Assembly (NCBI GenBank): GCA_947652605.1
Contig: OX393576.1
Location: forward strand, 47,158,966-47,222,965
DNA length: 64,000 nucleotides
DNA from: Elmis aenea
Lineage: Eukaryota > Arthropoda > Insecta > Coleoptera > Elmidae
Direction: 5' to 3'
Position 1 is the first letter of the stretch; each line of letters starts with the position of its first letter. The notes beneath the pieces were generated by a model, which saw nothing but the letters and a program-made list of their open reading frames with translations, had not been told where the DNA came from and did no database searches. Both the position numbers and the translations under genes were made by a program. This document shows, piece by piece, positions 1 to 11,330 of the stretch.

Positions 1-575
1 ACTTATTAATTTTTTTCTGAAAAATCTGACATAAGCAGGCTTAACTTTAAAAAATCGTAGCGACCTCGTTTCTTGAAGTTAAGAAATAAGTTTTAACAAT
101 AATGTTAGTCCGATTAGGGAGCAACATTTTAAAAATAAAAAATTTAAATTTATTGATACAGGGTGTTCACAAAAAAATGCCAAACTTTCCAAACTTCAAA
201 GTGACATAACTCATTTTTTTCAAATGTAAACACCCTTGTTTCGATTGCATTTTTTCTCCCCTTCAATTTTTATGAAGGGTGTCTTATGTCTAAACCCCGG
301 TTGTTGAGATATTCAATATTTTTTAAAAAAGTAGCCATTTAATTGCATTTTTATGCATCGAAGTAGGCCGCGCTGATACAAAACAAGTGCCAAAATGTAA
401 GCGAGTGTCAAAAACATTTGAATAAGTTTAGAATTTAAGCGGATATTAATTACGTAATAAAAGTAATTGTTTTTATTCAAAAACTATGAAAAGTGACAAA
501 TTGAAAATACATAAAAGAGAAACGACTACAATAAATGTTCGAAATGTCTTCCATTTTTAGTAGAAGTGGACCCAC
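1..575. other. A+T-rich stretch without a recognised gene
   Basis: No coding sequence is visible. A TACAGGGTGTTCAC motif near 161-174 resembles the ends of the mariner-like repeats found elsewhere in this window, so part of the stretch is probably a degraded repeat. Confidence 0.4.
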
Positions 576-993
576 CAGGTGTCCAGAATTCAAGACTCAC
601 CATGGTAACTTTAAACCGTAATAGATACAAGGTCGGTCAAATGGGACAAAAGTTACCTACTTCATAGAGCAATACAGCGATGCTTTTGTTTTTGAAAAAA
701 AATTCAAGGCTAATTTGATATTGATGAAAAACCAAAACTGTGGCATTTTTTTACATGAATTTATCTCAGTTGCTATGAGATATAGCAAAAAAAGTTTTTA
801 ACAAAAGTGGTAGATATTTTTGATCGATATAAAATGGGGGCAATTAATTTTTTTAATATTGCATACTTTACGAGATACAGCATAAACTTGCATTTTTTTA
901 AATGCAAACCATAGTTGATTTTAGTGTCATTCAAGTTTCACCTATTAGCTGATAAGAAATAAAAGAACGCCTAAACAAAGCAAAAAATCAAGG
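576..993 (+). repeat. Left terminal inverted repeat of the mariner-like element
   Basis: Inverted match to 2958-3500, easily followed through shared blocks such as CAAGGTCGGTCAAATGGGAC and AGCTGATAAGAAA. Internally deleted relative to the right arm. Confidence 0.8.
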
Positions 994-1098
994 TATCAAT
1001 GAATTATTTTATTTTCAACACAACAACACTTAAATTATACTCCTATCATACAATCAATACAATCATTTTTATGTCATTAATCTAGTACGCAATTTTAA

Positions 1099-2234
1099 CT
1101 CTTACAGGCACATAAAAAGCAGACATATTTTTGGCCGTGCTGCACACAAAATTAAAAATTATTTATTAACAACGAAACTAAATGCATTTGAAAGAGGATG
1201 CAGAATAAAAAAGAAAAATATATGTTTTAGCATCCTCGTCGGGTTCAGCAACTCCTGGTGAGGTGGTACACCCTATGTACCACTATGCCTGTAATGCGAA
1301 ATTTTGAGTAGCTTGATTTATCACAAATTGTAATATTTTCTTTTATTTTACTTCTTTGTGCGTACAGATTTGTTTGAAAAACTATATTTTCAATAATTTT
1401 TTTCGGTTAACAGTAAACTAAATATTTTATAAGGTGTAGGATCAGTAACTTGATAAACAATATCTGTAATTCCAGCATAATATTCAAACTGGCCAGAACA
1501 GCAGCTAGTCAAAGATTCGTCCATCTGGGTGCCTCCTGAATGTTATTACTTGTATTTTTGTAAAATGACTTAGTGGTATATTGTTATCAGAATCTGACTA
1601 ATCAGAATAATTTTGATAAGTTTCTAAATTATCCATTTCTAAATTAACTTCCCTTTCCTTATTTACCTGCTCTGTATCATCTAGTTCACCAATTATAGAT
1701 TCTTGGTCAGTCGGAATATCTTCAATTTTCGCAAGAAATTAATCCTTTCAATTTAAATGGCAAGTCTTCTAAATTGTATAATGATTTTAATAGTGATTAT
1801 TTGTTTGAATGTTCACAGTGGTACAAATAACGTACCACCAAATTATTGTCAAATAAACACAAGAAAAACTTATTTTAAATATGAAAACAATGTCAAGGGT
1901 AAACCATACCACAAGCAGACAGATTTAACATAAACACAATTATTTTATGTTAAAATTACACTAATTACAACAAATTATTTTTGTACACTTTACTGGGGTC
2001 CAAAATACAACTAAAATGAGTTGACAGACAATCAATGCAAGCAATTTCTATCGGGTTCTGACCTGCAGCGTAAAGTTACGTTATGTCAGTACATATTGGC
2101 ATAGGTGGTACAGTTTTTAAGCTATCGTGCAGAACAGCAGAAATATTAAATTAGGTGGTACAATTTCAGTACCACCATGCAGCATTGGTAACAAAAATGG
2201 TGGTACATAACGTGTACCACCATGCCTGTAAGAG
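1099..2234 (-). mobile_element. piggyBac-like element, non-autonomous, nested
   Basis: The ends are CTCTTACAGGCA (from 1099) and TGCCTGTAAGAG (to 2234), a 12-base perfect inverted repeat, and each is flanked directly by TTAA (1095-1098 and 2235-2238), the piggyBac target site. The element is 1136 bases, too short for an intact gene of about 1.7-1.8 kb. The interior carries a minus-strand piggyBac transposase remnant and repeated GGTGGTAC/GTACCACC blocks near 1262, 1818, 2105, 2154 and 2200. It lies inside the mariner-like element 576-3500 and is therefore the later insertion. Confidence 0.85.
1262..1740 (-). pseudogene. piggyBac transposase remnant (N-terminal part)
   Basis: Read on the minus strand, about 1530 to 1270 gives a peptide with YKIFSLLL and, after a frameshift, ENIVFQTNLYAQ near 1355-1380. 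This is the conserved entry to the piggyBac DDE_Tnp_1_7 domain, where a F-x-L-F block precedes TNLYA. Upstream, 1740-1565 encodes an acidic Asp/Glu-rich segment with one stop, as usual at piggyBac N termini. The catalytic aspartates would lie further downstream and are missing. There is at least one frameshift and one internal stop, so it cannot make a transposase. Confidence 0.75.
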
Positions 2235-2527
2235 TTAAATGTCTAAATAAATATTTACAAAAAAAAATTATAAACCTTGAATATTTTCACAAAAAAATAA
2301 GTTTGAAGTGTTATCTCTTCCAACACTAATTGATTTTCTACAGTAATTTCTTAAAAGCGTCTTTGTTTTTGCTTATACTATGTGCAACTTTACATAAGAA
2401 AGTTGTTTATGTATAAATAACACCTTTTCCATTTGGAAAGGCTATTTTAAAAATGTAACAAAGTTAATTATAAGCTATCAATATGATTGCCAAACAACAA
2501 AATATTCATTAAATTAACAATAAAATT

Positions 2528-2820
2528 CTAAATCTGAATGGTCATATTCAGTGAAATGGGTTCAGTTTCAACAGTTGTAGCAGCAAGTGCTTCTAGTTCC
2601 TGGATCTCTTTGTTTTGTTTATAATTTTTACGTGGTTTTTATACGAACCAAACTCTCTGAGATTTTTTTCAGTTTAGAAAATACAGTTCTGTGAGGTTGT
2701 CGCCTCTCTGGATACAAATTCATGTAATCAGCACATGTTCGTTTTGAATTCCTTGAGCTTTTAATATACACAGAAAACATATATGTTTTTTTCATAACCG
2801 GAGGAAGCCATATCATCGTA
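2528..2820 (-). pseudogene. Transposase N-terminal DUF4817-like helix-turn-helix remnant
   Basis: The minus-strand frame from 2816 encodes about 60 residues containing VYIKSSRNSKRTCADYMNLY followed by PERRQPHRTVFSKL. The spacing of the Tyr-Pro-Glu-Arg and Pro-His-Arg-x-x-F-x-x-L blocks matches DUF4817, an N-terminal helix-turn-helix domain common in insect mariner-related transposases. A frameshift near 2640 moves the continuation (about 2638-2528, with ALAATTVETEP) to another frame. No DDE/D catalytic core follows within the element. It sits in the expected orientation inside long TIRs, so it is most likely the gene of that element. The DUF4817 call is from memory of the motif, without a profile search. 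Confidence 0.7.
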
Positions 2821-2957
2821 TTATTTACAATGACAGTTAAAAACTGACAATACCTGAATTGGATCTAACAAACATTTGTTTCACAGCCTACGTAACTGAT
2901 TTATTATCTTTGGTTTTGCTATCAAAACTTACAAAATAGTATTACCAATATTGGATT

Positions 2958-3500
2958 TTTTGCTTTGTTTAGGCGTTCTTTTGTTTCTTATCAGCTAATA
3001 GGTGAAACCCGACGTATTAATTCATGGCTTGCTTAATTTTTTTCATCAAAATCGTTTTTTAATGTTGGAGCCGTCAAATTTCAAAATAAATGTATCATAT
3101 GGCACATCATTGAAAAGAGAAAAAAATAAGCTTTTGAATGACACTAAAATAAATTATGGTTTACATTTAAAAAAATGCAAGTCTATGCTGTATCTCGTAA
3201 AGTAGGTATGCAATATTAAAAAAATTAATTGCCGCTATTTTATAGCGATCAAAAATATCTACCACTTTTGTAAAAAACTTTTTTTGCTATATCTCATAGC
3301 AACTGAGATAAATTCATGTAAAAAAATTCCACAGTTTTGGTTTTACACCAATATCAAATTAGCCTTGAATTTTTTTTTCAAAAACAAAAGCATCGCTGTA
3401 TTGCTCTATGAAGTGGGTAACTTTTGTCCCATTTGACCGACCTTGTATCTATTACGGTTTAAAAGTTACCCATGGTGAGCCTCGAATTCTGGACACACTG
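2958..3500 (-). repeat. Right terminal inverted repeat of the mariner-like element
   Basis: Inverted partner of 576-993. It retains a block (about 3012-3140) missing from the left arm. It ends GGACACACTG then TA. Confidence 0.8.
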
Positions 3501-3707
3501 TATAAATGAATGATGTTCTTTTAAGTTTCTTAAAAATCTTCTTTCCTTATCCACATTTCTTAGATATTCAGGTAGATTATTCAAAGTTTATTTATTTAAT
3601 TTAAGGAATGTTTCCACATCCTCCATTTTGTTTTTAATGCTTCTATTGTTTATATAATGTATTGTGAAGACTGTGTTTTTTTTTGCGTTTTTGCAAAATC
3701 AACCTTA

Positions 3708-3846
3708 ATGGGCCGTTTACACGTGGTTTTAAAATCTAACAGCGCTAGATTCACTTGTGCAAAGCTAAGGTCATTAAAATCGCTTGGTTTTAGCGTTCAC
3801 ATACACTATCATAACCACATGCAAAACCATACGTGTAAACGACCTT
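3708..3846. mobile_element. Miniature inverted-repeat element, possibly PIF/Harbinger type
   Basis: The ends GGGCCGTTTACACGT (from 3710) and ACGTGTAAACGACC (to 3844) are inverted copies, and TTA occurs at 3705-3707 and 3847-3849. The 139-base interior has no coding capacity. The TTA flanks suggest a PIF/Harbinger origin, but the outermost bases match poorly. Confidence 0.5.
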
Positions 3847-3849
3847 TTA

Positions 3850-6460
3850 TGGGTAAATTTTGTTTTTAGTTTATCCTTTTTGCTTCTACAATATCAGTTG
3901 GAGATAAGTTTATGTTGAGACCTTTGTCTATCTGTATTACTATTTTTCACTCATTTACTCACTACATATGTACTTTATAAATATTAATGATAATGAAAAA
4001 ATCTTTTATAAGCCGGTAATTTATTGCATTATATAAATTACGCAATTTTTTTTAAATTACTGTCTTCTCAAACATCACGTCAGTAAAACACATCGTACAA
4101 AATTAGCATAAGTTGGCAGTTTTTATAACCCATTAATACTGAAAGTGGCACTTTACAGTAATGAAAAACAGCGAGATTCGTTAACGTTTGTGCGAAATTA
4201 TGTATACTGAAAAAATGTAAGTAGCCGAGATAACAAATATAAGTAAGCGGAAATCTTCCTTGCAGTTGGTGTTGCTAATTTATGATAACTTTTTTTTTTA
4301 AATTATTTTTTTATAGAACTGCCAATACCATACAAAACAGATAAATTTGTTGAAAAAAACTGAGTTAAAGGCTAATATAAAAGCCGGTGATAAATTACAG
4401 TCTTGTAAAATCGACAGTTAATTTAATGCGGTAGTCGTCTTCGATTACAATCTCTTAACCGTACAGAATCAGCCTACTATATCACGCTCTTGCCTTAATC
4501 ACAGGGTTCTGATTCGTATCTTTTTGATGTTTTATTTTTGAAATAATTTAACACTTTAATCAATCACATTTTCTTCATAAATTTATTCCACACATTGTAT
4601 GGTTCAAAAATAATACACATTTCTTAAAAACAATTTAAAACAAATACAAAATTTAATTATTTATTTAATATGTGGCATAATAACAAATTTGGACTACATA
4701 TTTAGTAATTATTGTCAAAAAAAAATTGTACCATTAATATAAAAGAAAAATTAGATTAAACGTAAACTAACAGGGCACAAACATGTTTGAGCTGTTTAAA
4801 CAATGTAAAAATGATTCATTTTAAATACAAAGCTATAAAGTGTAGGTTTCAACATAAAGAATAATAGGACCTTTCAAAGCATAGCGATAAAATGACGGTT
4901 AAATAAGCAAAAAAGTGTCTATTTAGGAGCTTAGTAATAATATAAACTAAAAATTTACAAATTGCGCCTGATTCCAGAAATAGTCTGAAAAAAAAACTAC
5001 AATTTTTAATTGTATTTATAACAGTCTTATTAAAACTCAGTCTTATTTCCAACGGTACTTCGATTTCTATAAATCTATATTTCGTTTATTCACAAATATT
5101 TTATTAATTTGCGTTGCCTAATTAGTATATCTGGACTTTGCATTTTACATTAAGTTCTTGCATGTCACCATTATATTAAGATAGCGGTAACAAATTTGTA
5201 TTATCACAAGATTAAAATTATCTATTCATACTGTTATTATGTAAATATGTTATACGGACGCATTACCATAAACTACGCTTTTCCCTTATTAAGTCTGTTA
5301 TATTTATTTTAAAAAAATTGCGCTAATTTAACCGACCTCGTAGCTCTTAAGATACGCGAGATCCCCATGCATTTACTCGAATTTGGGACACCCTGTATAA
5401 AAGTTATTCTGGTTAAATTTAATCGCTCCTCGTATTTTGTTTTCGTTCTGTAATTAAACTGTTGTACAAATGAATCTCTACGTAATTATTGTTAACTTCA
5501 TTACAAATTAAGTATTGGCATATACTACGTAGATCTTGACTGCAAAGTTAATCCCCGTACATAAAATATAAGCTAATTTTGCATAAATTAAAAGTAAATT
5601 CCTATGCATCACTACTTCTTAATTTGTTACGTGCTAACGTGGAATTATGAATCAAGTTAACATTGAGCTATTATCATGTAGCAGATGTTTTAAAGTAGGT
5701 ACTAGTTTACATATTTTATCAAACTGTCATCGTTAAGACGAAATTCAGTTAAAGGCATTAAGTTTAATATTTATTGACCTAAGGCTTCATGAAATCTTCA
5801 TAAACTTGTTCAACAATTTAATATGCAGTCCTGACTATAAATTGAATTCAAGCAGTGTTGTAGAGCACAACTCGAGGAGTTAGTAAAGTTCCAATAGAGA
5901 ATAAATTCGTATGTCAGTATGTAGATAGGATCACTGAAAAATTACATCAATGATGTTGATAGATGTTTTTCACGGCCTTATAAAGACTTTTCTTAACATA
6001 GAAACTATTGATATCTTGTTTATCTTAGTAGCAGCGAAGTGTGGTAAAAGACGTCATTTTGGATATCATCAAAATATCACTATTTGTCAATTGGTACTCG
6101 TTTTGCTTTACTAAATTACTGAAAAGATTACCTATCTGAATACATTGAACTGAAGACTAACTAAAAATGATTTACTATTAACAATATTTATTCCACATAA
6201 ATGTGTCATTTGCGTTATGTAAAACGAACCAAGTAAAAAAGTTAGATTTCTTCTGAAGGAACACTAAGAATAATATAGAACAAGTAACATTAAAAACGAT
6301 AAAAGAAAGAAATGAAAATAAGTATACAACAGTACGAGAATACCTTTTTTTGGGCAAAACAGATATACCTTAAAAAAGAAAGTAAAAGCAGTCCAAACAG
6401 TTTTGACACTTACACTGGTATATAGTAATGGATTTCGGATGTAAACAGACAAACACAAAC
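3850..6460. other. A+T-rich region without a recognised gene; one dispersed-repeat copy and one repeat end
   Basis: No reading frame with protein-family features is seen. It contains one copy of a dispersed repeat (4062-4250) and, at about 5386-5400, a GGGACACCCTGTATAAAA repeat end like those of the long-TIR elements elsewhere in the window. Confidence 0.4.
4062..4250 (+). repeat. Dispersed repeat, copy 1 (partner at 39430-39620, inverted)
   Basis: The stretch GTCAGTAAAACACATCGTAC to the TGTGCGAAATTATGTA block aligns along nearly its whole length with the reverse complement of 39430-39620, with scattered differences. The family was not identified and no terminal repeats or target duplication were found. 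Confidence 0.65.
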
Positions 6461-6470
6461 GCAAAATGTA

Positions 6471-6610
6471 TGCGGTGCTGTCCGCTAGACAGCTAGATGC
6501 TAAAACGTCCCCCCACCAAACGAGGCGTTCTCTCCGCCCGAACACGGTGCTGAACGAGACGCCAGCCGTCTCCGCTAAAACATCCCCACTGAACGAGACG
6601 ACTCGCCAAT
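6471..6610. repeat. G+C-rich patch with an imperfect tandem repeat
   Basis: GCTAAAACGTCCCCCCACCA followed by AACGAGGCG (near 6499) recurs as GCTAAAACATCCCCACTG followed by AACGAGACG (near 6577), about 78 bases apart. AACGAGACGCCAG also occurs near 6554. The patch is much richer in G+C than its surroundings. No gene or element was identified. Confidence 0.45.
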
Positions 6611-8538
6611 AGTATATACCACGATGTGCTCAGTCTCCCATAGCGGCCGAAATCAAATTTTAATAAGGTTATGGTTTAACCGAGAGCGCAAAAATCGTTT
6701 TTTTTTATTATACATAAAATGGATTACAAACAAAATATCGAAAGGGTTATTGTTTACGATAAATGATAGAGATGGCGGAAGTCTAAAAATTCCGCCAAGT
6801 TCTGTGAATCGACAGTTACATTTTACTGTATTTATTATTTGTCTCAAATACGTTTGTCGATGTACAACAGTTTAGAGCACCGAAAACGTTTATTTTACGA
6901 AAGTAAAGAGATATATTGTAGTGTATAATTCCTGTTTATGGTAAAATTGTAATAAATAATTACAAAATTAAGTAAAAAATATCTACTATTGTGTTCCTGG
7001 ATAAGTTTTTCCCGGTTTTAAACGGCCAATTAGGTCGGTCGACTGTTTAGGGTACCGGGGAAAAAAGGATAATCAAGATTTCAGAAATTGTTTCTTTTAC
7101 TTCAACAGCAAAATGTTGAATGCCTTCCTTAGGCTAATTTAAAAAAAAATGAAGCATGTAGGAGTAACCCTTTAAATATGAAACATTTTGGCCTATCTAA
7201 AGAATTCGTGTTAGAAATCTCTATATTGCAAACGATTGAAGAAGCAAAGAAATAACATAGACAAAGTAAATAGAAATATATTAAATACAAGACGCAATTT
7301 TATTGATTATATGGAAATGTAACTTCATTTCCAGTTGTTAAGCCATTTTCATTTGTATCAATCTTTTAGAGAAAAATAAATAACGAAAGGTTAGGTTATA
7401 CAACGAATCATAACAACAGCTAATGACTTTATTGGTGCCATCAGGGCATGCAAACACAACAGTTTTTGCATATAAAGCGATAAAATTATCATCGTAAGGC
7501 TATTGCAATGCGGGTGAATCTGAAAATCTGTCAATACAAAACTTAATTTAACATACGCATTATTCAAAAAGCGGCCATAACATTTTACAAATCATAAGTT
7601 ATTAAGTTTAATTTTTACTGCAAGAATGTTTAAATATTTGTCACGTACTAATAATAGTCCTGTATTGTTGAAGTCATAAATACTTGAATTTCGAGATAGA
7701 TATGAAACCATAGAGATAAGAAACAACGCTGATTCAAAGACGCAAGCGAAAAAATCTTTGCCGACTTCTGTAACAAAAATCATAAAAAGTTTTAACACAT
7801 ATAAAACATCTAAACTTTAACGCTAAGAAACTTTTAGTCCCTATTGCGGTTGAATATCACGATATATTTGCATTAGATTTCAAGATATCTTTTTGTCAAC
7901 TGGATACACGTGTTTACTGAAGTTACTGTGTGGTGGCATAGCGGGTCGTGTCTTATTTACATCACGAAAATATTTTTATATTTAAATATATTTCATGGTT
8001 TAAATTTAAAAAAAAATCTTTATTTCTCTTCTAACACTTTTACTCATTGATTTTTGCAGCTTTTGGCTTAAACTTGGGTCTTAACGTAAGATTCTTGCTT
8101 AGTTTAATAAAATTTGCACTTATTGAATGAACCTAAAAGAAAAAAATTTAAACCGTTGGCCTGAAAATTATTGTCATTACTTTTAATGTTTTTATATTCT
8201 ATGATCGTATTGTTACATCCGAGTTTTAAAAACGAAAGTTAAAAAAAAATCGCATTATACTTTTAGAGACATAAAAAAAGTAGTAACGGCTTATCTAGCA
8301 ACCTTTCTGCGTTGGGTTATCAAACAACTGGGCTTAAAAAAGCTTCAAGGGTAAAGCATCTTAACGTATAGTGCTGCGTACAATCGGCTTTAGTTATATT
8401 ACCCACTATTTTATAATCACGTATGCTTTTAAACATAATAAATACATACTGAGAGATCTGAATTCTATGGAGCTACATAAGTATCTAGTTTATCATCAAA
8501 GATAAAGAATTGGTTAACTTACAAGTTTTTAAAGTATA
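6611..8538. other. Region without a recognised gene
   Basis: A plus-strand frame of 83 codons (6624-6875) lacks recognisable family features and overlaps an opposite frame of similar length, so neither is believable as a gene. No structured repeat was recognised before the hAT target duplication at 8539. Confidence 0.4.
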
Positions 8539-8546
8539 TTTAAAAT

Positions 8547-9747
8547 CAGGGTTGAGCAGATTTAAATCAATTGATTTAAATCACGATTTAAATAATGATT
8601 TAAATCAAATGATTTTTTTAAAAAAATCATTGATTTAAATCAAGTGATTTTTTTTTAAAATTATCAATAATTTAAATCAAAGATTATATGAGTACAATAT
8701 AATATTTATAATAAAACAAAAATGTATTACTATTAGTAATTAAATACACGAAATGGTGAATAAACCATATCAATTTGCTCTTGTAAAGTAATATTCATTG
8801 TGGAAATGCAATAATTCAAAAAATAAATGACAAGTTTTTGACGTTAGCGAAGTGAACAGTCATTTATTTCAATTTCCACGGCACTATTGCTTCTATAACG
8901 ATTTGAAGACAAATGTCGAATATCTCGAAAAGTATGAGTTTTGGGTGTAGGACAAAATATGAAGCTCTTTTAAAGACGAATTCGATGACATAAAAAAATA
9001 CAGGGGTTTGCATTTGAAAAAATCGAGTTACGAGCTTTTGAAAATCATGGAAGTTGCCACCTATTTATAAACACCCTTGTATGTGTGATTCAAATTTTTT
9101 CATATCGAGCGAACAGAGAAATTTTTTCTGCATGTCCATACCAAATTACAACTCTGTACTTCAAAATAACTTCAGGAGAACTTTTTAAATAAAGACTTAA
9201 AACCTTGAATAATTTAGAAAATTATTTTTTTTTACAACGCCGTATAAAAACCTCTAGTATTTTATATTGATGCAAAGCTAAAATTAAGGCGGTCAAAAAT
9301 ATTAAATAAAAAATTGGGTGTTGTATTTGAAATATAAAAGTTGCTATTAGTTCCAGAAAGGTGACTCACCCTGTATATTTGAAAATATTTTTATTGTGTT
9401 GTTTAGAAAAAACTGTATAAAATAGCATTTGAATCAACGTCATATCTCAAGCCGATCGACCGCACTAATGACTCACCCTGTATATAATTAATTAAACATC
9501 ACCATTTGGCACTGATTTTTTCAAAATTCTTAATCATTATATTTAATTTTTCATTTTGACAAAAGTTCACCAATGAATTAAATATATTGGTTATTAAATA
9601 TATTAGCACTAAACAGAAATAGCATGTGAATATGTCACTAAATTCGATAATATGGTACATTTGATTTAAATCAAAAAAATCTGATTTAAATCAAATAAAT
9701 CGATTTTTTTGATTTATTTAAAAAAATCATGATTTTTATCAACCCTG
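8547..9747. mobile_element. Non-autonomous hAT element, 1.2 kb
   Basis: The ends are CAGGGTTGA (8547) and its inverted form TCAACCCTG (to 9747), flanked by an exact 8-base duplication TTTAAAAT (8539-8546 and 9748-9755). Both subterminal regions are packed with GATTTAAATC-type palindromes (8559-8660 and 9661-9730). An 8-base duplication with CAG...CTG ends is diagnostic of the hAT superfamily. No transposase reading frame is present. Two CACCCTGTATA motifs inside (about 9370 and 9473) suggest that it also absorbed a mariner-like repeat. Confidence 0.9.
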
Positions 9748-9755
9748 TTTAAAAT

Positions 9756-10077
9756 ACATATATGGTTTGGTTATTTTATATCCAGCATTATTATTAACAC
9801 CAAAATAATGTATTTGGAGTTTAATGTATTTTTCATGCGGTACGGTAATTTCAGTGATTTTAAGTTTAACATTAATCATTAGGTATTTTTATTCTAGTTC
9901 TCGGATAACTCTGGCATATAATGGTTAAACAACGAACAAGAGTCATGGCATTTAAAGATATAGAACATGTATTAGCTAAAATCGTTATAGACGACAATTC
10001 AGTCCTACAAATAAACAACTTTTTGTGCGATCGTACTAGAAACAGCTGTTTGACGGACGCGTTAGCAACCATAAAGT
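9756..10077. other. Left flank of the tyrosine-recombinase element; no gene recognised
   Basis: Overlapping frames of about 70 codons on both strands carry no family features. TTTTTGTGCGATCG near 10020 resembles, inverted, CGATTGCACAAAAAA-type sequence near 13145-13158, so the element may extend out to here. Confidence 0.35.
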
Positions 10078-10170
10078 ACTGCATTACCGGCCCTATCCTT
10101 AGCAACGGCTGTAAAAGTTACTTTTCAGGCCGTTACCCTTAGCAACGACCGAAAATAGTAGTTTATATAC

Positions 10171-10274
10171 CTAGGCGGGAAAGTGGATGTTTTCCGGGCC
10201 GAGAGAAAAGTTGGATAGCCGAGGCGCAGCCGAGGCTGTCCATTTCTCGAGGCTCGGAAAACCACTTTCCCGGC
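10171..10274. repeat. Imperfect hairpin of about 104 bases in the left end of the element
   Basis: The left arm GGGAAAGTGGATGTTTTCCG through ATAGCCGAGGC pairs with GCCGAGGCTGTCC through AACCACTTTCCCGGC, separated by only a few bases. The arms are about 48-50 bases with a few mismatches and small gaps, and are unusually G+C-rich for the window. Confidence 0.8.
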
Positions 10275-10309
10275 ATGGTGTACACAATATTTTTTATCCT
10301 ACACAACAA

Positions 10310-10736
10310 AAATTAAAAATAACAATCCTGTGAGAAATGCATCTATTTCTTGACGACTGATATTCTTAATTTATTAGCAACATGCCGGACAGATTGTTTT
10401 TTAAGAAAGGCAATTAATGTCTTAAACAATGCAATATCGGCATTATGTCTTACAGTAAGGAAGCTTTTAACATAAACTAATCGGCCACAGCGTTGAAGAC
10501 TTATATTTCTTTGATAATTTAGATAAATAAGTTAGAATTACACTTTCGCTGTGTCGTTTAACGTTTTTGGTAGTACACCACTCCATAAATAAGTTATACT
10601 GTATAAGTATATCATACCGTTTTTTAGATTTTGCTGGTAATAAATTCAGAGTTAGTTCTTTCGCTTTTTCACTAATTTCCGCAAGTGTGCAACTAAAGTT
10701 GTCATCTGATTCTTCATTTCTTTTGTCCATTTCCAT
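10310..10736 (-). pseudogene. Tyrosine recombinase remnant, N-terminal SAM-like (core-binding) domain
   Basis: The minus-strand frame from ATG at 10736 runs 89 codons. It has an acidic start, then LLPAKSKKRY, FMEWCTTKNV and ILTYLSKLSKKYKSSTLW, the pattern of the core-binding domain of the tyrosine recombinases found in Crypton-like insect elements. After a frameshift near 10480 the similarity continues (VKSFLTVRHNADIALFKTL, then IAFLKKQSVRHVA) to about 10320, where the catalytic domain should begin. The expected R, HxxR and Y catalytic residues are absent because the element end follows directly. A host gene recruited from such an element is unlikely given the frameshift and truncation. Confidence 0.75.
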
Positions 10737-10785
10737 TATTTATCAACCGTAAAGTAAGTCACGGTTTAAAATTTTAAATTAGTTG

Positions 10786-11256
10786 TGTAACATGCCTCGC
10801 TAAACAGTATGGTTTCCCAAGCGGCCACCAGACTAGCGCCACCAGCGCAGCACCCTTACAGTCCAACCCCCACCATCTACGATGAACCACGAACGACGCT
10901 TCGTTCAACCCCCACCATCTACGATGAACCACGAACGACGCTTCGTCCAACCTCGGCCGACAACCCCAGTATATAAGGCCGCACACCACCCTGGAGACGA
11001 CAGTGGACAGTGAACTGGCATTCGCTCTGCTCTTACAAGGTGTGCTCCCGAGGGGACCTCTAATTAGACAAAGCGAATCAGTTCCACAAGAGAAAGAGCG
11101 CTCCCGTGGGGACCATTTTCTTCAACATTGTTCATTATTACTTTGTGTTGTACATGATAATTTATTTGAGACTGTACTTTTGTTGTGTGTGAATAAAAAC
11201 TAGTAAAACATTTTAACGTGTACATAAATATACTGAGTAACGAAACGTCCGTTACA
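10786..11256 (+). repeat. 5' LTR of the gypsy element
   Basis: 471 bases with TG...CA-type ends (TGTAAC/GTTACA). It includes a duplicated segment of about 43 bases (CCCCCACCATCTACGATG..., near 10863 and 10906), a TATATAAG box at 10970-10977 and an AATAAA signal at 11192-11197, giving U3, R and U5 in the usual order. Confidence 0.92.
10970..10977 (+). promoter_or_regulatory. TATA box of the 5' LTR promoter
   Basis: TATATAAG lies about 220 bases upstream of the AATAAA polyadenylation signal within the LTR, the expected order for retrotransposon transcription. The same site occurs in the 3' LTR at 12525-12532. Confidence 0.7.
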
Positions 11257-11258
11257 AG

Positions 11259-11276
11259 TGGCGCCCAACGTGGGGC
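11259..11276 (+). promoter_or_regulatory. Primer-binding site, tRNA-Lys type
   Basis: TGGCGCCCAACGTGGGGC starts two bases after the 5' LTR. It is complementary to the 3' end of the tRNA-Lys(CUU) type, known as a retroelement primer (Lys1,2). The site looks intact. Confidence 0.85.
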
Positions 11277-11330
11277 CCGAAAACCCGCGAGTAAAAACCG
11301 TGTCGTAAAAGAAAAAAAAAAAAAAATTTT

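Larger units (their letters stand above)
576..3500 (-). mobile_element. Mariner-like element with long terminal inverted repeats (DUF4817 type), broken
   Basis: The two ends are long inverted copies of each other: about 576-993 on the left and 2958-3500 on the right. The right end reads GGACACACTG followed by TA, the form expected of an IS630-Tc1-mariner element; the left end has lost a base (CAGGTGTCC against CAGTGTGTCC) and the TA. The interior holds a DUF4817-type reading-frame remnant on the minus strand (2528-2820) and a separate piggyBac element (1099-2234) flanked by TTAA. The left arm lacks a block of about 100 bases present in the right arm. Assignment to a mariner-like group rests on the TA, the end sequence and the DUF4817 trace, since no catalytic domain remains. 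Confidence 0.7.

Noticed and set aside
6471..6610. G+C-rich patch as a promoter
   Set aside because: It is an imperfect tandem repeat with no TATA box, start or adjacent gene.
6624..6875. 83-codon plus-strand frame and the overlapping 64-codon minus-strand frame
   Set aside because: Overlap on opposite strands, no domain or splice support, no codon-use signal visible by eye.
11003..11203. 66-codon open frame in the LTR (also at 12558-12758)
   Set aside because: It is identical in both LTRs because the LTRs are identical, spans the transcript start and polyadenylation region, and has no family features.
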